The notes: generated by a model not told the origin, from the sequence alone. DNA of 64,000 bases from Flavobacteriales bacterium (GCA_013205245.1 JABMNH010000014.1:1-64000); one strand, 5' to 3'. Numbered from the stretch's first letter, positions 48,770 to 58,103 are shown. Numbers and translations: made by a program.

Positions 48770-49144
48770 CCAGCGTAAAAAATAATTCATCATTTTTGCT
48801 TTAAGCTCTACATTTAATTTATTAAATGTGGCCATTTCTTCGCTTAACAATACCTGATTTGAACGATGTGAATTATCTACTTTATCTAAATCGGTTAATT
48901 TATCAAGTAAATTCATTTTAAACTTAATACGGTGCTTTAACTTATTTAAAGCATCTTTTTCATTTGCTATTTTGTTTTGAAACTTTTCTAAAGGCACCAT
49001 GGCCTCTTGACCTAAGTTTCTGATAGACAATTCTCCTAATTTTTTTTCAAAAAAACCTAACTCTTCTTTATGAAATTTAAGTTCTCTTAACCACACATCT
49101 AAATTAAATTTTAAATCACCCAAATGTAGCAATTGTGTCTCCAT
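48764..49144 (-). CDS. Hypothetical helical coiled-coil protein
   Basis: A 126-residue protein with no signal peptide, rich in Lys, Leu and Glu and predicted almost wholly helical. Heptad-like repeats run through residues 20-115 (for example LKFHKEELGFFEKKLGEL and NKLKHRIKFKMNLLDKL). It stands alone and its stop overlaps the convergent PagL-like gene by six bases. I do not recognise the family, and there is no basis for a function beyond a likely oligomeric or protein-binding role. Confidence 0.65.
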   Translation of the reverse strand: METQLLHLGDLKFNLDVWLRELKFHKEELGFFEKKLGELSIRNLGQEAMVPLEKFQNKIANEKDALNKLKHRIKFKMNLLDKLTDLDKVDNSHRSNQVLLSEEMATFNKLNVELKAKMMNYFLRWL

Positions 49145-49261
49145 AGTTCTTAAGTTTTAAATTAACCCCATAAAGTTAAATAAAAAACAGAAACTAAACT
49201 CTGATTTATGTCATAATTTTAACAGTAAAATTTAGCCTTAATCCCTTATAAAAAAAGCACT

Positions 49262-49294
49262 AAAAAAGACGCTTAAAAATAAGCGCCTTTTTTA
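49262..49294 (-). terminator. Terminator of the MacAB-type operon
   Basis: AAGACGCTTA (49266-49275) pairs with TAAGCGCCTT (49280-49289), with one mismatch, over an AAAA loop, with T runs on both strands. It lies about 25 bases past the stop of the adaptor gene. Confidence 0.75.
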
Positions 49295-49315
49295 TCAATT
49301 ATATTTGTTATCTAT

Positions 49316-50440
49316 TTAATTATTATTATCCTTTTTCTCATCATCTTTCTTGGCTTTATTCCATACTTTAATTTCATCTTCTGGACCTACTCCTTTTAAA
49401 ACTTCAACGTTTATACCATCAGATAAGCCTAATTCAACATCACGCTTTTCAAACTCTTGGTCTCCCTTTTTAATTTCAACATAAGGTTTTTCCGTTTTTT
49501 TATCAAACTTTAAAAGCGATTCTTTAATTGACAACACACTATCTCTTCTGTCTAAAATTATTGAAGCATTGGCACTATAACCAGCTCTTATAAAATAATC
49601 TTTATCTAATTTAACATCGGCTTTAATTTTAAATTGAACAGCGCCATTTTCTTCAGTTCCTTTTGGGGCAATAAAATTTAATTTTGCTTTAAATTCTTTT
49701 TTACCAATAGCGCCAAGTGTTACATTTAAGATTGTTCCTTTTTTAAGTTTTCCAACTTCGGCTTCGTCTACCCTACCTTCAAAAATCATTTTACTTAAAT
49801 CGGCTATAGAAGCAATTGTAGTTCCTGCATTAAAACTGTTACTTTGTATCACTTGATCGCCTTCCTTTACAGGGATTTCTAATATAATACCAGTCATAGT
49901 GGCTCTAATATTGGTATTAGCCACGCCGCCAAGACCAGAAGTTGATCCTTTTTTGATGATATCATAATCGCCAAGAGCATTTTTTAAATCTTGCTGTGAC
50001 TGAAAATAAGGAAGTTCAACTTTTTCAAAATCAGATTTAGAAATAACACCTTTATCAAATAAGGCTTTGTTACGTAAGTAGTTAATTTCGGCGTTTTTAA
50101 GCTGAATTTTCACAGTTTCAACACGACCTTTAGCACTATTTAATGATTGCACATTTGGCACAACTCTAACGGTAGCAATTAAATCGCCTTTATTAACTTT
50201 AGCACCTTCTTCTAAGAAAATAGTTTCAATAATACCTGCAATTTGAGGTTTCACTAGAATTTCTTCTAAAGGAACTACTTTTCCTGTGGCTACGGCTTTA
50301 TTAATAATAGTTGCTTTAAAAGCCTTTTCTGTAGTATATTCTATGGGTGATTTTGCGTTTTTCTTAGCAAACCATATCATGATGGCTAAAAATAATATAC
50401 CGAATACGCTAAATAAAATAATTTTTACTGTTTTGTTCAT
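49316..50440 (-). CDS. macA: MacA-like periplasmic adaptor (membrane fusion) protein
   Basis: A 374-residue adaptor anchored by an N-terminal transmembrane helix (about residues 7-25). In order: a lipoyl/biotinyl half-motif (VEPLEEILVKPQIAGIIETIFLEEGAKVNKGDLIATV-like region near 60-95), a helical hairpin (about 105-150), the second lipoyl half near 185-205 and beta-barrel domains. It links the inner-membrane ABC permeases to an outer-membrane TolC-type channel, which is not in this window. It is the last gene of a four-gene operon (ATPase, two permeases, adaptor); the gap to the permease is 12 bases. Confidence 0.88.
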   Translation of the reverse strand: MNKTVKIILFSVFGILFLAIMIWFAKKNAKSPIEYTTEKAFKATIINKAVATGKVVPLEEILVKPQIAGIIETIFLEEGAKVNKGDLIATVRVVPNVQSLNSAKGRVETVKIQLKNAEINYLRNKALFDKGVISKSDFEKVELPYFQSQQDLKNALGDYDIIKKGSTSGLGGVANTNIRATMTGIILEIPVKEGDQVIQSNSFNAGTTIASIADLSKMIFEGRVDEAEVGKLKKGTILNVTLGAIGKKEFKAKLNFIAPKGTEENGAVQFKIKADVKLDKDYFIRAGYSANASIILDRRDSVLSIKESLLKFDKKTEKPYVEIKKGDQEFEKRDVELGLSDGINVEVLKGVGPEDEIKVWNKAKKDDEKKDNNN

Positions 50441-50452
50441 GATTTTAAATTT

Positions 50453-51697
50453 TTATTCTTCTCTTAATGCTTCTATTGGTTTTATGCTTACAGCGCGTTG
50501 CGCTGGTATTAATCCTATTAAAGTTCCTAAAATGACCAGAGTTCCAAAGGCTATTAAAATGACTGGAATATCTACTGTAGGGTTTGTTAATGCGGCATCT
50601 GGACCTTTACCCATTGTGGCATCAATGAGCATCAAAACTAATCCGCCTGCAATGATTCCTAAAGCACCTGCAATACTAGTTAAAAATACAGATTCTAGTA
50701 TTATTTGCCTTTTAATTTCCCAAGGTGTAGCGCCTAATGCACGCCTAACGCCAATTTCTTTGGTGCGTTCTTTAACTGTTATTAACAATATATTTCCGAT
50801 GGCAAATACACCAGCAATTAAAGTTGCAATACCTACAAACCAAGTTAAAAATTGCATACCTGTTAAAAATCCTGTTACTTTAGCTATTTCTTTTCCTAAA
50901 TTAAAGCTTCCAAAAGCCCTGCTGTCTTCTGGATTTACTTTATGAAGATTTTTTAATAATAATTTTACATCAATTTCTATTTGCGAAATATCAAATTCTG
51001 GTTTTCCTGTTATCATCAACCAGCCAATGGTGTTGCCTCTATTGTAAACTTGTTGAAATGTTGTAAACGGAATATGAATATTACCTTGAGGCCCTCCTGT
51101 TCTAACAGAACCCTCTTTATACATGCCAACCAGTTTATAATTAATATTGTTAATTTTAATGTATTGACCAATTGGATACTCGTCTTTATCAAACAATTGT
51201 TTGTAAATTTCTTCTTCTATAACACAGACTTTTTTATTTTCGTGGATATCATTATCATTGATAAACCTTCCCCAAACCATGTCCTTTTTTTGAACCTTAT
51301 CTAATTCAGGATAATCACCATAAATACCAAAAGTTCCAGATTTAAAATTATTAGTTGCTACAGCTTGTGTTTGATGTCTTGGCACTACAAAATCAAGTCC
51401 TTTAATCTCTCTCCTAATATTGTCTAAATCAGTCATTTTTAATGTGAGTCTTCTGCCTTCTTGAAATCCTTTAAAAGGTTCGCTTGTGGCTTGTGCCCAT
51501 ACAAAAACACTATTGGTAGCAAAGCTTCCAAATAATTTATTAAAATTATTTTCAACACCTTTTGCTGCTCCTAGTAAAACAACCAATAAAAATATGCCCC
51601 ACATAACACCAATTATGGTAATACCCGTACGTATTTTATTTTTACGAATACTGCTGTAAATTTCTTGCCATGTATCTATGTCAAATAAAAACTTCAT
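50453..51697 (-). CDS. MacB-type ABC transporter permease, second of two
   Basis: A 414-residue permease with the MacB layout: transmembrane helix 1 near residues 20-45, a large periplasmic MacB_PCD domain (about 50-275), and a C-terminal FtsX domain with three helices (from about 285). FtsX signatures are IGNILLITVKERTKEIGVRRALGATPWEIKRQII and GLIPAQRAVSIKPIEALREE. It lacks a fused ATPase, which is supplied by the separate gene. It starts three bases after the paralogous permease and probably forms a heterodimer with it. Confidence 0.88.
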   Translation of the reverse strand: MKFLFDIDTWQEIYSSIRKNKIRTGITIIGVMWGIFLLVVLLGAAKGVENNFNKLFGSFATNSVFVWAQATSEPFKGFQEGRRLTLKMTDLDNIRREIKGLDFVVPRHQTQAVATNNFKSGTFGIYGDYPELDKVQKKDMVWGRFINDNDIHENKKVCVIEEEIYKQLFDKDEYPIGQYIKINNINYKLVGMYKEGSVRTGGPQGNIHIPFTTFQQVYNRGNTIGWLMITGKPEFDISQIEIDVKLLLKNLHKVNPEDSRAFGSFNLGKEIAKVTGFLTGMQFLTWFVGIATLIAGVFAIGNILLITVKERTKEIGVRRALGATPWEIKRQIILESVFLTSIAGALGIIAGGLVLMLIDATMGKGPDAALTNPTVDIPVILIAFGTLVILGTLIGLIPAQRAVSIKPIEALREE

Positions 51698-51700
51698 AAA

Positions 51701-52933
51701 TTATTCGTCGTTTAGTGCTACTATTGGTTTTATACTTGCCGCTCTTTTTGCAGGAATATAACCCGCAATTGTGCCAGAGATTATTAAAATTATTGTGGCG
51801 CCAACAACAACATAATTTTCAACACTCGGATTTAAAATAAAATATTTTTCGAGACTACTACCTAATGCTTTTAGGGCAAATACCCCCAGCATTAATCCGG
51901 CATAACCGGCAATAGCAGTCACAAAAATAGATTCCATCATTATCATACCTATAATAGATTTTGGTGTGGCTCCCAAAGCTTTTCTAATACCTAATTCTTT
52001 GGTACGTTCTTTTACTATAAAAACCATAATATTACTAATGCCTATAACGCCGGCAATGAGTGTGCCTATACCAATAAAAAGTATGATTATATTCAATACC
52101 ATCATAAATGACTGGACATTTTTTGTGCCTTCGGCATAATTACGAACGCGAATGCCTGCCTGATCTCTAGGATCTACTTTGTGTTTTTCTTTTAAAACTT
52201 TTGTCAATAAATTGGTAAATTTCAAAGCTTTGTCTACACTTAAACTTGGATTATAGGTAAAGCCAAAATTATCTATATCTTCATTATTGCGATACATGCC
52301 TTGGGCTGTTGTGAAAGGTGTGTATATATACCTCTCATCATTATCGCCTCCAGGATCATTAAATACACCTATTACTTGATAAGAGATACCATCTAAAATG
52401 ATGTTTTTACCTAAGGCATATCTATTTCCAAACAAATCTTTTTCTACCAATCTGCCAATGGCAACAACTTTTGATCTTCTTTTTAAATCTAAAACACTTA
52501 TAAAGCGTCCGTCTTGCATAACAGCCGACTCTAATGGTAAATAATCTGGATAAACACCTCTTACCGTATATCTGTTTTGTTCACCCTTATATATTGCTTG
52601 TACATTATTCCTTTGAATATTTGGGCTAAAAAACTGAATATCATCTTCAAATTTCTCATTAATGAACTTAATGTCTTCGTTTTTAAACTGAATTCTTCTA
52701 CCACTTTGTAAACCTTTATAAGGCTTTGTAGTCTTACCTGGATTTATATAAACCGAGTTTTGCGCATCGCCAGCAAATTGTTTTTCGAATGTGTGTTTTA
52801 GACCATTTCCGACGCCAAACAATAGGGTGAAAAGCAAAATAGCAAAAGCAATTGTAAAACCAGACAACGCTGTTCTTAGCTTATTTTTGCCAAGCGTTTG
52901 AAAAATTTCTATCCAACGATCTAAATCAAACAT
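51701..52933 (-). CDS. MacB-type ABC transporter permease, first of two
   Basis: A 410-residue paralogue of the next permease, with the same layout: an N-terminal helix, a periplasmic MacB_PCD domain and a three-helix FtsX domain (VFIVKERTKELGIRKALGATPKSI and GYIPAKRAASIKPIVALNDE). The shared signatures show that the pair arose by duplication. It sits three bases after the ATPase gene. Two different permeases point to a heterodimeric exporter rather than the homodimeric MacB. Confidence 0.88.
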   Translation of the reverse strand: MFDLDRWIEIFQTLGKNKLRTALSGFTIAFAILLFTLLFGVGNGLKHTFEKQFAGDAQNSVYINPGKTTKPYKGLQSGRRIQFKNEDIKFINEKFEDDIQFFSPNIQRNNVQAIYKGEQNRYTVRGVYPDYLPLESAVMQDGRFISVLDLKRRSKVVAIGRLVEKDLFGNRYALGKNIILDGISYQVIGVFNDPGGDNDERYIYTPFTTAQGMYRNNEDIDNFGFTYNPSLSVDKALKFTNLLTKVLKEKHKVDPRDQAGIRVRNYAEGTKNVQSFMMVLNIIILFIGIGTLIAGVIGISNIMVFIVKERTKELGIRKALGATPKSIIGMIMMESIFVTAIAGYAGLMLGVFALKALGSSLEKYFILNPSVENYVVVGATIILIISGTIAGYIPAKRAASIKPIVALNDE

Positions 52934-52936
52934 AAT

Positions 52937-53629
52937 TTATACTGTAGCTTTTTTAATTACGCGTTCATCACTAATAATAACGCCATCTTTTAAACGCACT
53001 ATTCTATCTGTTTCTGCGGCAATATCTTCTTCGTGTGTTATTACAAATACTGTCATCCCTTCACGGTTAATTCCTTTAAGCAATTCCATAACGGCATGAG
53101 AAGTGGTTGAGTCTAATGCTCCTGTTGGCTCATCGGCTAAAACCACTTTAGGATTTGTAACCAAAGCACGTGCTATAGCCACACGTTGTTTTTCGCCACC
53201 AGAAAGTTCGCTTGGCAAATGGTTTGCCCTATCTTTTAAACCAACTTTGTCTAAATATTGTAAGGCTATTTCTTGACGTTCTTTTCTACCAATACCTTGA
53301 TAATATAATGGTAATGATACATTTTCTAAGGCCGTTTTATAGTTTATTAAATTAAATGACTGAAATACGAACCCTAAAAATTTATTTCTAAGAATAGCTG
53401 CTTTTTTCTCGTTTAGGTTTTCTATACGCTGGCCGTTAAGAATATAATCTCCTGAGTCATGAGTATCTAATAAACCCACAATGTTTAAAAGTGTTGATTT
53501 ACCAGAGCCCGAAGAGCCCATAATAGATACAAACTCGCCTTCTTTAATATGTAAATCTAGACCTTTTAAAACGTGTAAAGATTCTTTACCAATGGGATAA
53601 GATTTGTGTAAATTATGTAGTTTAATCAT
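52937..53629 (-). CDS. MacB/LolD-type ABC transporter ATP-binding protein
   Basis: A 230-residue ATPase with Walker [11 protein letters not shown]-loop FQSFNLI, signature [15 protein letters not shown], Walker [13 protein letters not shown] and H-loop ITHEED. It is a member of the LolD/MacB/FtsE group, which pulls substrates from the inner membrane or periplasm instead of moving them through the bilayer. It is the first gene of the operon feeding the two permeases and the adaptor. The substrate may be a peptide, antibiotic or lipoprotein. Confidence 0.93.
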   Translation of the reverse strand: MIKLHNLHKSYPIGKESLHVLKGLDLHIKEGEFVSIMGSSGSGKSTLLNIVGLLDTHDSGDYILNGQRIENLNEKKAAILRNKFLGFVFQSFNLINYKTALENVSLPLYYQGIGRKERQEIALQYLDKVGLKDRANHLPSELSGGEKQRVAIARALVTNPKVVLADEPTGALDSTTSHAVMELLKGINREGMTVFVITHEEDIAAETDRIVRLKDGVIISDERVIKKATV

Positions 53630-53728
53630 TAATTGATATTTTTATAGCGAAATTAATTATTGTGTGTGTTTTTAGCTCCTAATTATTTGTTAAAAACTTA
53701 ACTTATTTACAGTAATTAAACTCTAAAT

Positions 53729-54139
53729 ATGATACCCTTAAAAAACACATCTATCATTTTGTTTGACGGTGTTTGCAACCTTTGCAATGCATCGGTGCAA
53801 TTTGTCATAAAACATGATAAAAAAAAACGTTTGTTATTTGCATCACTCCAATCAGACGCTGCAACAAAAATTTTGTTACAGTTAAATCAAAAATCTTTTA
53901 AAAATTTTGACAGTATTGTATTAATAGAAAACGAAGTGGTTTATTTTAAATCGGATGCGGCTTTGAGAATTGCCAAAAATTTAAATGGTCTCATCAAATT
54001 ATGCTACATTTTTATAATTATACCCAAACCTTTACGGGATGGCATTTATAATTATATAGCTAAAAACCGCTATAAGTGGTACGGAAAAAAGGAATCGTGT
54101 AGATTACCTAGTCCAGCTGAAGCAGATAGATTTTTGTAA
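53729..54139 (+). CDS. DCC1-like (DUF393) thiol-disulfide oxidoreductase family protein
   Basis: A 136-residue thioredoxin-fold protein with the family-defining FDGVCNLCNASVQF motif (DxxCxxC) at residues 12-25. The expected middle block DSIVLIENEVVYFKSDAALRIA and a C-terminal basic RYKWYGKKESC with a third cysteine follow. It has no signal peptide. The biological substrate of the family is unknown. It is monocistronic and divergent from the MacAB-type operon. Confidence 0.85.
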   Translation: MIPLKNTSIILFDGVCNLCNASVQFVIKHDKKKRLLFASLQSDAATKILLQLNQKSFKNFDSIVLIENEVVYFKSDAALRIAKNLNGLIKLCYIFIIIPKPLRDGIYNYIAKNRYKWYGKKESCRLPSPAEADRFL

Positions 54140-54145
54140 TTACTT

Positions 54146-54206
54146 TAGATATTTTAAACTAAAGTTAACCTCTTTGTTCTTGTTTATATTTATAGTTTAA
54201 AATCTA
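54146..54206. terminator. Possible terminator between convergent DCC and symporter genes
   Basis: TAGATATTTTAAACT (54146-54160) and AGTTTAAAATCTA (54194-54206) are inverted copies differing by a two-base bulge, about 33 bases apart. The stem is AT-only and lacks a clear T run, so this is weak. Confidence 0.3.
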
Positions 54207-54212
54207 TAATTA

Positions 54213-55517
54213 TTATTTAGTTGGATAATTATCATCCCAATCTTTAACTTTTGGTTTATGCAATTTACCTAGAGATTTTGCTACTAACATAGAAACAGTG
54301 GCGTCTCCAGTAACATTAACTGTCGTCCTACACATATCTAAAGGTCTGTCTACTGCAAAAATTAATGCCAATCCAGCTTCTGGTATTCCGGCTTGCGCCA
54401 ACACAATTACCAACATTACCATACCTGCGCCAGGCACTGCTGCAGAACCTATAGATGCTAAAGTTGCTGTGACAATAATGCCTAATTGGGCACCTAAAGT
54501 TAGATCCATACCAAAGGCTTGCGCAATAAATACTGCGGCTACGGCTTGGTATAAACTTGTACCATCCATATTAATGGTAGCGCCAATAGGCAATACAAAA
54601 CTTGATACCTCTTCATCAACACCTAAATGTTCTGTCACACGCTCCATAGTTACCGGTAAGGTGGCTGCGCTTGAACTTGTAGAAAATGCCAATAATTGTG
54701 CTGGCGAAATACCTTTCATAAAAAAGCTCGGTTTCTTTTTAGTAAAAATAAACACCATACTGTTATAAAGCACAATCATAATGGCAAGGCCTAAAACAAC
54801 AGTAAAAGCATACCATCCTAAAGCTTTAAATAAATCTAAACTAGGCGATTCGACCACCAGTGCTGCTAATAATGCAAAAACACCCACAGGTGCTGCCATC
54901 ATAATTAAATCTATGAGTTTTAAAATAACTTCATTAAATCCATCAAAAAAATCTTTAACAGGTTTGGCTTGCTTCTCTTTAATTAAAATCAAACCCACAC
55001 CAAAAAATATCGCAAAAAAGATAACTTGAAGCATATTTTTATTATCCCCCGCGGCGTTTATAAAATTACTAGGAACTAAATCTACCAATGCTTGAAGCGG
55101 ACCACTTTCTTTTTGCTTAGCCGCTTGTGCTTTATATTTAGCTGTATTACCACTATAATTTTCTACCAATTCTTGACGCGTTGTGTCAGAAATTGAATTG
55201 CCTGGTTTAATTACATTAACTAAAACCAAGCCTATAGACACAGCCATAACAGTAGTTAAAATATAAATACCTATGGTGCGTCCGCCCATTTTTGAGAGTT
55301 TAGAAATATCTTTTAAATCGGATACGCCTTTTATTAAAGAAGCTAAAATAAGTGGGACTGCTATAAGTTTTAAGGAATTTATAAATATGGTTCCAAATGG
55401 TTTAACCCAATCGGTTACAATCATTTTTCCCCAAGAGAATTGTGTCATTAATAGTGCAAATAAAACACCGGCAACCATACCGATAACTATTTGCCAATGC
55501 AAGGCTAATTTTTTCAT
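54213..55517 (-). CDS. Dicarboxylate/amino-acid:cation symporter (DAACS family)
   Basis: A 434-residue inner-membrane carrier of the GltP/DctA family, importing glutamate, aspartate or C4-dicarboxylates with Na+ or H+. It has eight transmembrane helices plus the two re-entrant hairpins: AFSTSSSAATLPVTM (HP1, serine-rich) and ASIGSAAVPGAGMVML (HP2). The unwound segment ATINMDGTSLY (NMDGT) and the final DRPLDMCRTTVNVTGD complete the site. The Arg in the last motif is typical where acidic amino acids or dicarboxylates are bound. An imperfect -7 box (TATCTTTC, minus strand, 55538-55545) precedes it. Confidence 0.93.
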   Translation of the reverse strand: MKKLALHWQIVIGMVAGVLFALLMTQFSWGKMIVTDWVKPFGTIFINSLKLIAVPLILASLIKGVSDLKDISKLSKMGGRTIGIYILTTVMAVSIGLVLVNVIKPGNSISDTTRQELVENYSGNTAKYKAQAAKQKESGPLQALVDLVPSNFINAAGDNKNMLQVIFFAIFFGVGLILIKEKQAKPVKDFFDGFNEVILKLIDLIMMAAPVGVFALLAALVVESPSLDLFKALGWYAFTVVLGLAIMIVLYNSMVFIFTKKKPSFFMKGISPAQLLAFSTSSSAATLPVTMERVTEHLGVDEEVSSFVLPIGATINMDGTSLYQAVAAVFIAQAFGMDLTLGAQLGIIVTATLASIGSAAVPGAGMVMLVIVLAQAGIPEAGLALIFAVDRPLDMCRTTVNVTGDATVSMLVAKSLGKLHKPKVKDWDDNYPTK

Positions 55518-55621
55518 ATAATTTTAAGATTTGGGTTGAAAGATACTAATAAATCTCATTTATATAATTTATATCCACTTTTTTAATTTTGAACTAAAAC
55601 ACCCTATTAAAAATTTTCTGT

Positions 55622-55629
55622 TAAATTTG
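55622..55629 (+). promoter_or_regulatory. -7 promoter element for the DUF6787-like gene
   Basis: TAAATTTG followed by C is an exact match, 20 bases before the TTG start. Confidence 0.5.
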
Positions 55630-55649
55630 CATCCTAAAAATAAACTCTT

Positions 55650-55955
55650 TTGGAAAAGCTAAAACAACGCTGGGGCATTACCTCAAATTTTCAACTTATT
55701 ATAATTTTTATCGTATTTTCCGTTAATGGTTCAATTGCTGTAAAGTTAGCACAACCTGTTACTCATTTTTTTGGATTGTATCAAGGTGTTACAAATCCAT
55801 GGCTATTTTGGCCTGTACGAATAATGCTTATTTTTCCTATCTATCAAATACTTTTAGTTGTGGTAGGCACCTTATTCGGTCAACATAAATTCTTTTGGAA
55901 TATGGAAAAGAAAATGTTACGAAGAATGGGATTAGGTCGTTTTTTAAAGGACTGA
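55650..55955 (+). CDS. Small two-helix membrane protein, DUF6787-like
   Basis: A 101-residue protein with two transmembrane helices (about 15-38 and 55-78), a basic C terminus (MEKKMLRRMGLGRFLKD) and the conserved-looking block NPWLFWPVRIMLIFPIYQILLVVVGTLFG split around the second helix. The start is TTG, chosen because the exact -7 box lies 20 bases upstream and there is no ATG before the first helix. Homologues are small flavobacterial membrane proteins of unknown function. Confidence 0.7.
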   Translation: MEKLKQRWGITSNFQLIIIFIVFSVNGSIAVKLAQPVTHFFGLYQGVTNPWLFWPVRIMLIFPIYQILLVVVGTLFGQHKFFWNMEKKMLRRMGLGRFLKD

Positions 55956-55962
55956 TATAAAA

Positions 55963-56000
55963 AGAAGGAAGGCTACAGAACAAGCGCTCCGTAACCTTCC
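55963..56000 (-). terminator. Terminator of msrA
   Basis: GGAAGG (55967-55972) pairs with CCTTCC (55995-56000), extended by TAC/GTA after a mismatch. On the minus strand the stem is followed by TTCTTTTTATAT. It lies about 40 bases past the msrA stop. Confidence 0.7.
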
Positions 56001-56040
56001 AAAACCAAAAATCAACCAAATTTTTACGTTAATATTTTAA

Positions 56041-56676
56041 TTATTCTTTTAACTTAGTCGCATAGTTTTTTAAAAACTTACGCAACTTTGGATTAATTAC
56101 ATTTTCGCAATAAGGTTGGTTTTTATTGTTTGTATAATAATCTTGATGGTATTCTTCTGCCATATAAAAATCAGTAAAAGCAACAACTTCCGTTACAATT
56201 TTAGCATCGTAAACTTGTGTTTTGGTTAAATTTTTAATCATCTTTTCGGCAGCTTCTTTTTGCGCATCATTATGATAAAATACAACGGATCGATATTGTG
56301 TTCCTACATCATAGCCTTGTTGGTTTAATGTTGTGGGATTATGAGTCGAAAAAAACACATCTAAAAGATCTATAAAAGAAATTTCTTTAGGATTAAAAGT
56401 AATTTGAATAGCTTCGGCATGTCCTGTACTTCCTGTAACTACTTCTCTGTAAGCTGGGTTTTTTACAATACCACCTGAATATCCTGAAACAACAGACTTT
56501 ACACCTTTAAGTTCCTGAAAAATAGCTTCGGTACACCAAAAACAACCGCCTGCAAAAGTAGCTGTTTCAATTGAATTATTTTTTTGTGTTTTGATTGTCA
56601 TTATTTTTGTTTTTTGAGCATTAATAGCTGTAAATATTAATATAAAAACAACAACTATGCCTAAAGAATTTTTCAT
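56041..56676 (-). CDS. msrA: Secreted peptide-methionine (S)-S-oxide reductase
   Basis: A 211-residue repair enzyme reducing methionine-S-sulfoxide in oxidised proteins. An N-terminal signal peptide (FILIFTAINAQ) places it in the periplasm. The active site GGCFWCTEAIF carries catalytic Cys45 and a second cysteine, Cys48. GYSGG, GHAEAIQITF and QYRSVVFYH are standard MsrA blocks. No msrB is fused or adjacent. It has its own terminator. Confidence 0.95.
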   Translation of the reverse strand: MKNSLGIVVVFILIFTAINAQKTKIMTIKTQKNNSIETATFAGGCFWCTEAIFQELKGVKSVVSGYSGGIVKNPAYREVVTGSTGHAEAIQITFNPKEISFIDLLDVFFSTHNPTTLNQQGYDVGTQYRSVVFYHNDAQKEAAEKMIKNLTKTQVYDAKIVTEVVAFTDFYMAEEYHQDYYTNNKNQPYCENVINPKLRKFLKNYATKLKE

Positions 56677-56731
56677 TCATTAATTGATTTGCTGTTAAGT
56701 CGTAATGATAAATTTTTTCTTACAATATATT

Positions 56732-58099
56732 TTATTTTTGAATTAAGCCTTGTGGAAATTGTATCAAACTTTCTGCGCCATTTTCACCTACGCTTGCCAC
56801 ACCAAAAAAATAATTATCTATCACAATGTTTTTTAGAGTATAATTGTTAAGTTTTCCTACAAAACGGCTGTATTGCCATTGTAGTGATGTGGTATCTCGC
56901 CAATAAACTTTATACCCTAAAAGATTTTCATCAGCAACAGCATCCCATTTTAATTTTGTAGAAGGCTGTACGGCGCCGCCAATTAAAACATTGGTTGGCG
57001 TGGCTGGTGCAGCCGCTATAGAAGCCAATGTCAAACAATTTACAGCCGTTAATTTAGCGGCATAATCAAAATTTACACCTTCTAAAACATCACCATATTT
57101 AATACCATTCTCTACATGAATATCTTGATGCTGACGGTTGTAATTTTCGTGTGTTTCCATAATTCTAACGCCAGTAAATCCGGCATCATTTAAAGGTTTG
57201 TGATGACCACCCCTACCAAAACGATCTAGTCTGTAAATCATTAAAGCCCGCAAATTAGTCATATAAGTGGCCGTAACTTTTTCTACACGACGTGCCAATT
57301 GTCTTGAAGGCCCATCTACTTCTCCTCCATAAAAACGCATTCTTCTGATATCCTTTTCGGATGTTACTGGGGAAATAGCTTCAGAAAAAACACGAAAAGT
57401 GCTGTTATCAATAACACCATCAATCCCGTGAATATTCCCAATCATATCATTATTTAATACGCCTATAATATCCCAACCTTTTTCTTTAGCAACCTTAGCC
57501 ATTTGTGTACCGCCGTAAAGACCTTGCTCTTCGCCAGATAAGCCTACATAAATAATAGAAACCGGAAAACTGTATTTACTTAACACACGAGCAGCCTCTA
57601 GTGTACCAGCTAAACCTGAAGCATTATCGTTTGCACCAGGCGCATCAGATATAGCATTATTAGGGTCGGATACACGAGAATCTATATCTCCAGACATAAT
57701 AAGATAACTATTAGGGAATGTTGTACCTCTCTGAATGGCTAAAACATTTACTATTTCTACATCTTTAAAAATGCGTCGTTTGTCTTGTTTTACCAAGTTT
57801 CTTTGGTAACTCACTTCCAAACAATTGTTACAAGATTTAGAAATAACGTCAAATTCGCTTTTTATCCAGCGTCTCGCTGCACCAATACCTCTTGTTTTTG
57901 AAATGGTATCCGATAAGGTATGACGTGTACCAAAACCAACAAGTGTGGTAATGTCATTTTTTATTCGCTCTGCGGATGTTGCTGTGGCAATATCAGATAA
58001 AATTGTTTCTATCTGTGTAGGAGAAACATTTGTTTGTGCAAAGCTAATATTGCTAACGAGCACAAAAGTTAATGCTAATTTGAAAATTGGTGATTTCAT
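56732..58099 (-). CDS. Secreted M28-family zinc metallopeptidase with C-terminal fibronectin-like domain; altered first zinc ligand
   Basis: A 455-residue exported peptidase (signal peptide ending NISFAQ). The M28 core (about 110-345) shows GANDNASG (bridging Asp158), GLSGEEQGLYGG (Glu190/191), LNNDMIGN (Asp218) and a late RQHQDIH. Where the family normally has HxD for the first zinc ligand, this protein reads SGDIDSR, with Asp138 replacing His; GAT against CAT is one base. The last 90 residues (APATPTNVLIGG to the end) form a fibronectin type III-like domain. Aminopeptidase activity is likely but needs the altered site to bind zinc. It follows the threonine aldolase gene by four bases. Confidence 0.85.
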   Translation of the reverse strand: MKSPIFKLALTFVLVSNISFAQTNVSPTQIETILSDIATATSAERIKNDITTLVGFGTRHTLSDTISKTRGIGAARRWIKSEFDVISKSCNNCLEVSYQRNLVKQDKRRIFKDVEIVNVLAIQRGTTFPNSYLIMSGDIDSRVSDPNNAISDAPGANDNASGLAGTLEAARVLSKYSFPVSIIYVGLSGEEQGLYGGTQMAKVAKEKGWDIIGVLNNDMIGNIHGIDGVIDNSTFRVFSEAISPVTSEKDIRRMRFYGGEVDGPSRQLARRVEKVTATYMTNLRALMIYRLDRFGRGGHHKPLNDAGFTGVRIMETHENYNRQHQDIHVENGIKYGDVLEGVNFDYAAKLTAVNCLTLASIAAAPATPTNVLIGGAVQPSTKLKWDAVADENLLGYKVYWRDTTSLQWQYSRFVGKLNNYTLKNIVIDNYFFGVASVGENGAESLIQFPQGLIQK

Positions 58100-58103
58100 A
58101 TGT

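Noticed and set aside
50286-50945. A 219-residue plus-strand open frame across the adaptor/permease junction
   Set aside because: It is antisense to two well-supported genes, has the Ile/Pro/Lys composition expected from reading membrane-protein codons backwards, and has no promoter or recognisable domain.
54298-54768. A 156-residue plus-strand frame inside the symporter gene
   Set aside because: It lies entirely antisense to the DAACS carrier; its Ala/Thr/Pro-rich sequence is the complement of transmembrane codons.
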